Shown here piece after piece: positions 6,308-8,860 of a stretch of DNA of 8,860 nucleotides. The stretch spans positions 1 to 8,860 of the forward strand of contig JAUYDN010000153.1 of the NCBI GenBank assembly GCA_030691775.1, written 5' to 3'. Below the pieces are notes generated by a model that did not search any database, was not told the origin of the DNA, and saw only the letters and a list, made by a program, of their open reading frames with translations. This DNA comes from Dehalococcoidia bacterium. GTDB lineage: Bacteria > Chloroflexota > Dehalococcoidia > Dehalococcoidales > Fen-1064. Position 1 is the stretch's first letter. Each line of letters begins with the position of its first letter. The position numbers and the translations under genes are program-made.

Positions 6308-7222
6308 GTGAATCTTAATGATCAGCAAAAGGACGCCTTGGTCGGCGCTCTTAAATACGAGGAAACTCATGACCCTAGCGAGTTCAGCCTAGGGTGGAGT
6401 TGGAGTGACGTCCGGGTTCCACCAGCCACTCTAAACAACCTGATTTTACAAGGGCTGGTGGAAGAGAAATTCCGCTCGAATAGCTACAGAGGATTGTTAC
6501 TTACCGAACTGGGTCGCGAGCAGGTAAGGGAATTGACCAAGCCTGTAGAGATGCAGGAAAAGGCCCCAGATAGGATACTTATGCCACCGGATGACATTTT
6601 TGAAGATATCATAGGCCATGAAGATGTCAAAGAGCTGTTAAGGGCGGTACTTATTGCGGAAAAGCCCGTACATGTGTTACTGGCTGGACCACCGGCTCTA
6701 GCCAAGTCCCTGTTTCTCTGGGACATTGAGCGTACTTACCGTGAACAGGCCATATGGCTTGTTGGCTCAGCGACAAGCAAAGCGGGGCTTTGGGACTTAG
6801 TGGCAGAACGCGAGCCCCAACTCCTACTCATAGACGAGCTGGACAAGATGAATGCCGCTGACACAGCAGCATTGCTCAGCTTGATGGAAGGCGGCAGGTT
6901 GATGCGGGCCAAGAAAGGTAGAAGTCTTGATGTCACCGTCGCCATCAAGGTGGCGGCAGCGACGAATCAGGTTTCAAAACTATCTCCGGAACTTAAGTCG
7001 AGATTTGCCATCCGGAAATTGAAACCCTACGATGCTGCGCAGTACCGGGCGGTGGTTAAAGGGGTACTGGTGCGCCGTGAAGGTATAAATCCTGACCTTG
7101 CCGAAGAGATAGCAGACCGGCTGGCAGAGCGGAGTCAGGACGTCAGAGATGCGGTGAGGGTGGCCCGTTTGAGTCCTCAGTTAGGCGTTGACAAAGCGAT
7201 TCAGCTACTGTTAATCCAGTGA
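6308..7222 (+). CDS. Small MCM-like AAA+ ATPase with N-terminal winged-helix-like region
   Basis: A 304-residue P-loop ATPase, probably acting on DNA. Residues 1-75 look like a winged helix (LNNLILQGLVEEKF, then RGLLLTELGREQV). The AAA+ core starts at IIGHEDVKELL (101-111). Walker A is GPPALAKS (127-134), with alanine before the lysine as in MCM helicases (GDPxxAKS). Walker B is LLLIDELDKM (172-181), followed by NAADTAALLSLMEGG, again close to the MCM block IDEFDKM...D...A.HE.ME. Sensor 1 is AAATN (N220), the arginine finger probably R232 in SPELKSRF, and sensor 2 R280 or R284 (VRDAVRVARLS). It is less than half the size of archaeal MCM and lacks the MCM N-terminal hexamerisation domain; RuvB or MoxR relatives are alternatives. 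The start is GTG eight bases after AAGGAGG. It appears monocistronic; exact role unknown. Confidence 0.88.
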   Translation: MNLNDQQKDALVGALKYEETHDPSEFSLGWSWSDVRVPPATLNNLILQGLVEEKFRSNSYRGLLLTELGREQVRELTKPVEMQEKAPDRILMPPDDIFEDIIGHEDVKELLRAVLIAEKPVHVLLAGPPALAKSLFLWDIERTYREQAIWLVGSATSKAGLWDLVAEREPQLLLIDELDKMNAADTAALLSLMEGGRLMRAKKGRSLDVTVAIKVAAATNQVSKLSPELKSRFAIRKLKPYDAAQYRAVVKGVLVRREGINPDLAEEIADRLAERSQDVRDAVRVARLSPQLGVDKAIQLLLIQ

Positions 7223-7270
7223 TTCAGCGTTGAGCCGTACGGTTTCACAGCCTAGTGACAATGTCTGTGT

Positions 7271-7311
7271 TCAGCCAGAGGTAAGGATTGTAGTTTTCCA
7301 TTATTGGCTGA
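7271..7311 (+). other. Inverted repeat downstream of the ATPase gene
   Basis: TCAGCCA (7271-7277) and TGGCTGA (7305-7311) are perfect 7-bp inverted arms with 27 bases between them, starting 49 bases after the ATPase stop. The loop is long and no T-run follows, so it is a weak terminator candidate at best; it could protect the 3' end of the message. Confidence 0.3.
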
Positions 7312-7380
7312 CCGTTCTCTCCTGTTCCTTGTGCCCGGCATTATTGCCTGGTTAAGGCTAACTTTTTAGAAGGCCCACAT

Positions 7381-7438
7381 GGTTTACCATATGGTTTACC
7401 ACACCGTTTACCCTGTCGTTTACCATATATGGTTTACC
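7381..7438 (+). repeat. Array of five GTTTACC repeats (iteron-like)
   Basis: GTTTACC occurs at 7382, 7394, 7406, 7418 and 7432, giving spacings of 12, 12, 12 and 14 bases. Two perfect palindromes are built into it: ACCATATGGT (7386-7395) and ACCATATATGGT (7422-7433). Evenly spaced direct repeats near helical periodicity are typical of replication iterons or cooperative operators. No replication initiator or regulator gene directly adjoins it, though the MCM-like ATPase ends 159 bases upstream. Because 12 is a multiple of three, the array also reads as a 22-residue frame (7379-7447) with a repeated VYH/VYP pattern; I regard that as a by-product. Confidence 0.85.
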
Positions 7439-7447
7439 CGGTCATAG

Positions 7448-7764
7448 CAGTAGCTTTCTCCCTCCAAATCATGGCTGGTCGAGGGGGAGGGGTCCCCCCC
7501 TGTATAGATACGGATAACGCAAGAATTTGATTTCAAACGTTGCCCGGAAAAATAGAAGAAAACGATGTTCAAGATAGATGAACGGGTAACCATGGCTTCC
7601 CGAGGAACTAGCTTACCCAACAATATTGTCATTTGTGTGTAGGTGAAGGCCACAGTCACCACCCGTAACGATTTACACCACTACGCATAACTCTTGTGGG
7701 TCCACCTGTAGGAGTTTGTAGGAGTCGAAGCTAGGGATACTAACTATAGTAGGGCCGCGGCAGC
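7448..7764. other. Stretch without a supportable gene
   Basis: More than 300 bases with no convincing reading frame. A G/C homopolymer patch (7483-7499: five Gs, A, four Gs, T, seven Cs) could fold back on itself. TGTAGGAGT is repeated at 7707 and 7717, ten bases apart. On the + strand a short frame from 7564 begins MFKIDERVTMASRGTS and meets a stop after 25 codons; it looks protein-like but matches nothing I know. Confidence 0.5.
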
Positions 7765-7822
7765 TATGTACGTGCCAGCGGCATTTAAGCAAAACGAACG
7801 TGACTCGCTCGGGGTTACCCCC
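7765..7822 (+). repeat. Diverged direct repeat, left copy
   Basis: TATGTACGTGCC (7765-7776) and GGGTTACCCCC (7812-7822) both recur exactly at 8654-8665 and 8702-8712, with 47 versus 48 bases between their starts. A CTATA motif also occurs about 20 bases upstream in both places. Two exact matches of 12 and 11 bases at almost the same separation are unlikely by chance, so these are probably old copies of one element, in the same orientation, flanking the 144-aa gene. Confidence 0.55.
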
Positions 7823-7852
7823 ACCATGAGCTTGGCTTCGCCCAGACAATAG
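7766..7852 (+). pseudogene. Possible fragment resembling the PaiB N-terminus
   Basis: A 28-codon frame begins MYVPAAFKQNERDSL. These 15 residues fit the start of PaiB-type FMN-binding regulators (MY[IV]Pxx[FL]xxxDxxxL) as I remember them. The similarity stops there and a stop codon soon follows, so at most this is a remnant. No strong ribosome binding site precedes it, and the same bases belong to the left copy of the diverged repeat, which makes a chance resemblance quite possible. Confidence 0.2.
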
Positions 7853-7938
7853 CTATTTGGTCGCCTGTATCATGAAAAGACTAGACCGTTTATGCTCAAA
7901 AAACCGCTCTATGCTTGCCAAGAAGGAGGCTAAGCCAG

Positions 7939-8373
7939 CTATCCAGACCACTGCCTGGGGATGTTTATCCGATGCGCCTTGTTCGGTCTTTTGCCATAGC
8001 GTCTACACAGGTCGAACAGCTTGGCTTCCAATTCTTCTCGCAAAGGATTGGAACGTTGTACAGGCCGAAAAAATTTCCAAAGGACCCGTTCGGTTGCCTC
8101 ACCATTCAGGTACCCTTCTTTGTACTCAGCAGCGCTCATCCATTTATAGCCTACGAACTGACTTGGCCCAAATTCGTCTAGCTCTGGAATATAGTACCAG
8201 GACCGGAATTGGTTCAACCGTGAGCATAATTCGGCTTCAAATTTAAGGTCATAATTAAACTGGTGCACATTATCCTGTACATCCCAATAGGAATCTATAA
8301 GTTCGTACGAGCTATCTATATTTCCTCTCACTGCCGACCTAGCTCCTCGGGTCCTCAATCTGAATTCTCTCAT
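7939..8373 (-). CDS. Hypothetical protein, 144 aa
   Basis: I do not recognise it with certainty. It is a soluble, charged protein with no membrane segment or signal peptide. The middle reads LNQFRSWYYIPELDEFGPSQ (53-72) followed by FVGYKWMSAAEY, and I have an uncertain recollection of similar WYY-PE-GPSKF-GY motifs in uncharacterised proteins associated with restriction or nuclease genes. The C-terminal third is basic (CRRYGKRPNKAHRI, 123-136), compatible with nucleic-acid binding. The ATG is supported by GGAGAAGG just upstream, and an in-frame TAA (8395-8397) closes the frame before it. It is preferred over overlapping + strand frames, whose translations are rich in Cys, Ser and Leu as expected of shadows. 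It lies in a gene-poor, apparently decaying segment and could itself be truncated. Confidence 0.6.
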   Translation of the reverse strand: MREFRLRTRGARSAVRGNIDSSYELIDSYWDVQDNVHQFNYDLKFEAELCSRLNQFRSWYYIPELDEFGPSQFVGYKWMSAAEYKEGYLNGEATERVLWKFFRPVQRSNPLREELEAKLFDLCRRYGKRPNKAHRINIPRQWSG

Positions 8374-8471
8374 TTCCTTCTCCGTCTGACAAGGTTAATC
8401 GTGGTAACAAAAACGCCCTCTACGCAGTCGCCATTTAGATGATTTCTTACAGTACATGAGCTTAGGTTTAC

Positions 8472-8795
8472 TCACACTTGATTTAAGAGGTAAACGATAG
8501 TAGGAAATTGCCAGGTGAACCGGTATGGCAAACTGCCAGTCAAAGAGTCGCAATCTTTAGCCTTAATGCCCATTGTAATTTTCTGCAAATTCCTAGCCAA
8601 GTCTTTTGCAAGTTCGTACGTAAGTTTCTTAGCTATAAGTGGCTTGATTTAGATATGTACGTGCCCATAATACTTTCCTCAAATCAGCTTTCCCTGCCCC
8701 AGGGTTACCCCCTCGTCCGTAAGGCTATCATGGGCGGTAATGTCAATTGACCATCCTGACTTAACAAATCGATGGAATGTGTAACCGACGATCAC
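8472..8795 (-). pseudogene. Possible decayed - strand gene with two in-frame stops
   Basis: Reading from a GTG at 8795, one frame gives 38 protein-like residues (MIVGYTFHRFVKSGWSIDIT and on), a TGA (8681-8679), nine more codons, a TAA (8651-8649), then 58 further codons containing AKKLTYELAKDLARNLQKIT and LTGSLPYRFTWQFPTIVYL, ending at TGA 8474-8472. Both long segments share the frame and have a balanced, charged composition, unlike the Cys- and Phe-rich + strand frame opposite. A gene broken by two nonsense mutations is the simplest reading; chance is not excluded because each open segment is short. I recognise no family. Confidence 0.35.
8654..8712 (+). repeat. Diverged direct repeat, right copy
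   Basis: Partner of the left copy at 7765-7822, sharing TATGTACGTGCC (8654-8665) and GGGTTACCCCC (8702-8712). It falls within the decayed - strand reading frame, so the shared sequence might descend from a duplicated coding region rather than from a mobile-element end. Confidence 0.55.
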
Positions 8796-8860
8796 AGATA
8801 ATGAAGGGCGTTTCTTTTCACAAAATCGAAGTTTTCTTTTACTGCTTCCTTACCCTCTAT
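8792..8860 (-). CDS. Possible C-terminal end of a gene cut by the window edge
   Basis: The - strand frame entering from the right edge reads IEGKEAVKENFDFVKRNALH, then YL and a TGA at 8794-8792. Its composition looks like real protein. Its TGA overlaps the GTG that opens the decayed frame downstream as GTGA, a usual form of translational coupling in bacterial operons; alternatively the two are one gene split by a frameshift. Only 22 residues are visible, so no function can be given. Confidence 0.35.
   Translation of the reverse strand: MEGKEAVKENFDFVKRNALHYL

Noticed and set aside
7381..7438. GTTTACC array as a CRISPR
   Set aside because: Repeats are seven bases with five- to seven-base gaps; CRISPR repeats and spacers are far longer, and no cas gene is present.
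7420..7662. - strand frame of 80 codons
   Set aside because: GTG start with no good ribosome binding site, translation unlike any family I know, and its end overlaps the GTTTACC array and the G/C homopolymer.
7857..8246. + strand frame of 129 codons
   Set aside because: Lies mostly opposite the 144-aa gene, which has a ribosome binding site and better composition; this frame is rich in Ser, Cys and Arg.
8508..8750. + strand frame of 80 codons
   Set aside because: Rich in Cys, Phe, Ser and Leu, with no ribosome binding site; the opposite strand reads more like protein.

Overview
The left 5 kb is a compact nitrogen-assimilation operon on the + strand: ammonium channel (amtB), P-II signalling protein, class I-alpha glutamine synthetase (glnA) and glutamine-dependent NAD+ synthetase (nadE). 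The genes overlap or sit 24-35 bases apart, and each has a good ribosome binding site. Ammonium enters through AmtB, P-II gates the channel and senses 2-oxoglutarate and ATP/ADP, GlnA makes glutamine, and NadE uses glutamine as its amide donor. Facing the operon on the - strand is an orphan OmpR-family regulator. Its DNA-binding half resembles actinobacterial GlnR, and its receiver lacks the usual phosphorylation residues. It is a natural candidate for controlling the operon, and the amtB leader carries GlnR-box-like pentamers at 11-base spacing.

The organism is a bacterium of medium G+C. Gene order, the GSI-alpha enzyme, the GlnR-like orphan regulator and the style of intergenic repeats (degenerate heptamer tracts and a TGTCATTCTGAGCG...GAAGAATCT element) best fit Chloroflexota, perhaps Dehalococcoidia. 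This is inference from recollection of such genomes, not a proven placement.

The middle (5046-6307) holds the regulator flanked by two heptamer-periodic tracts, followed by a leader of almost 400 bases rich in palindromes. That leader precedes a + strand gene for a small AAA+ ATPase with MCM-like motifs and an N-terminal winged-helix-like region (6308-7222).

The right end (7223-8860) is different: sparse, apparently more A+T-rich, and full of short or broken reading frames. It contains a striking array of five GTTTACC repeats at 12-14-base spacing, one plausible - strand gene of unknown function (144 aa), traces of one or more decayed - strand genes reaching the right edge, and a pair of diverged direct repeats flanking the 144-aa gene. 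This looks like an accessory or decaying segment. I found no CRISPR array, tRNA, rRNA, transposase or integrase. The best leads are the phosphorylation-deficient GlnR-like regulator, the MCM-like ATPase with its structured leader, and the GTTTACC array.
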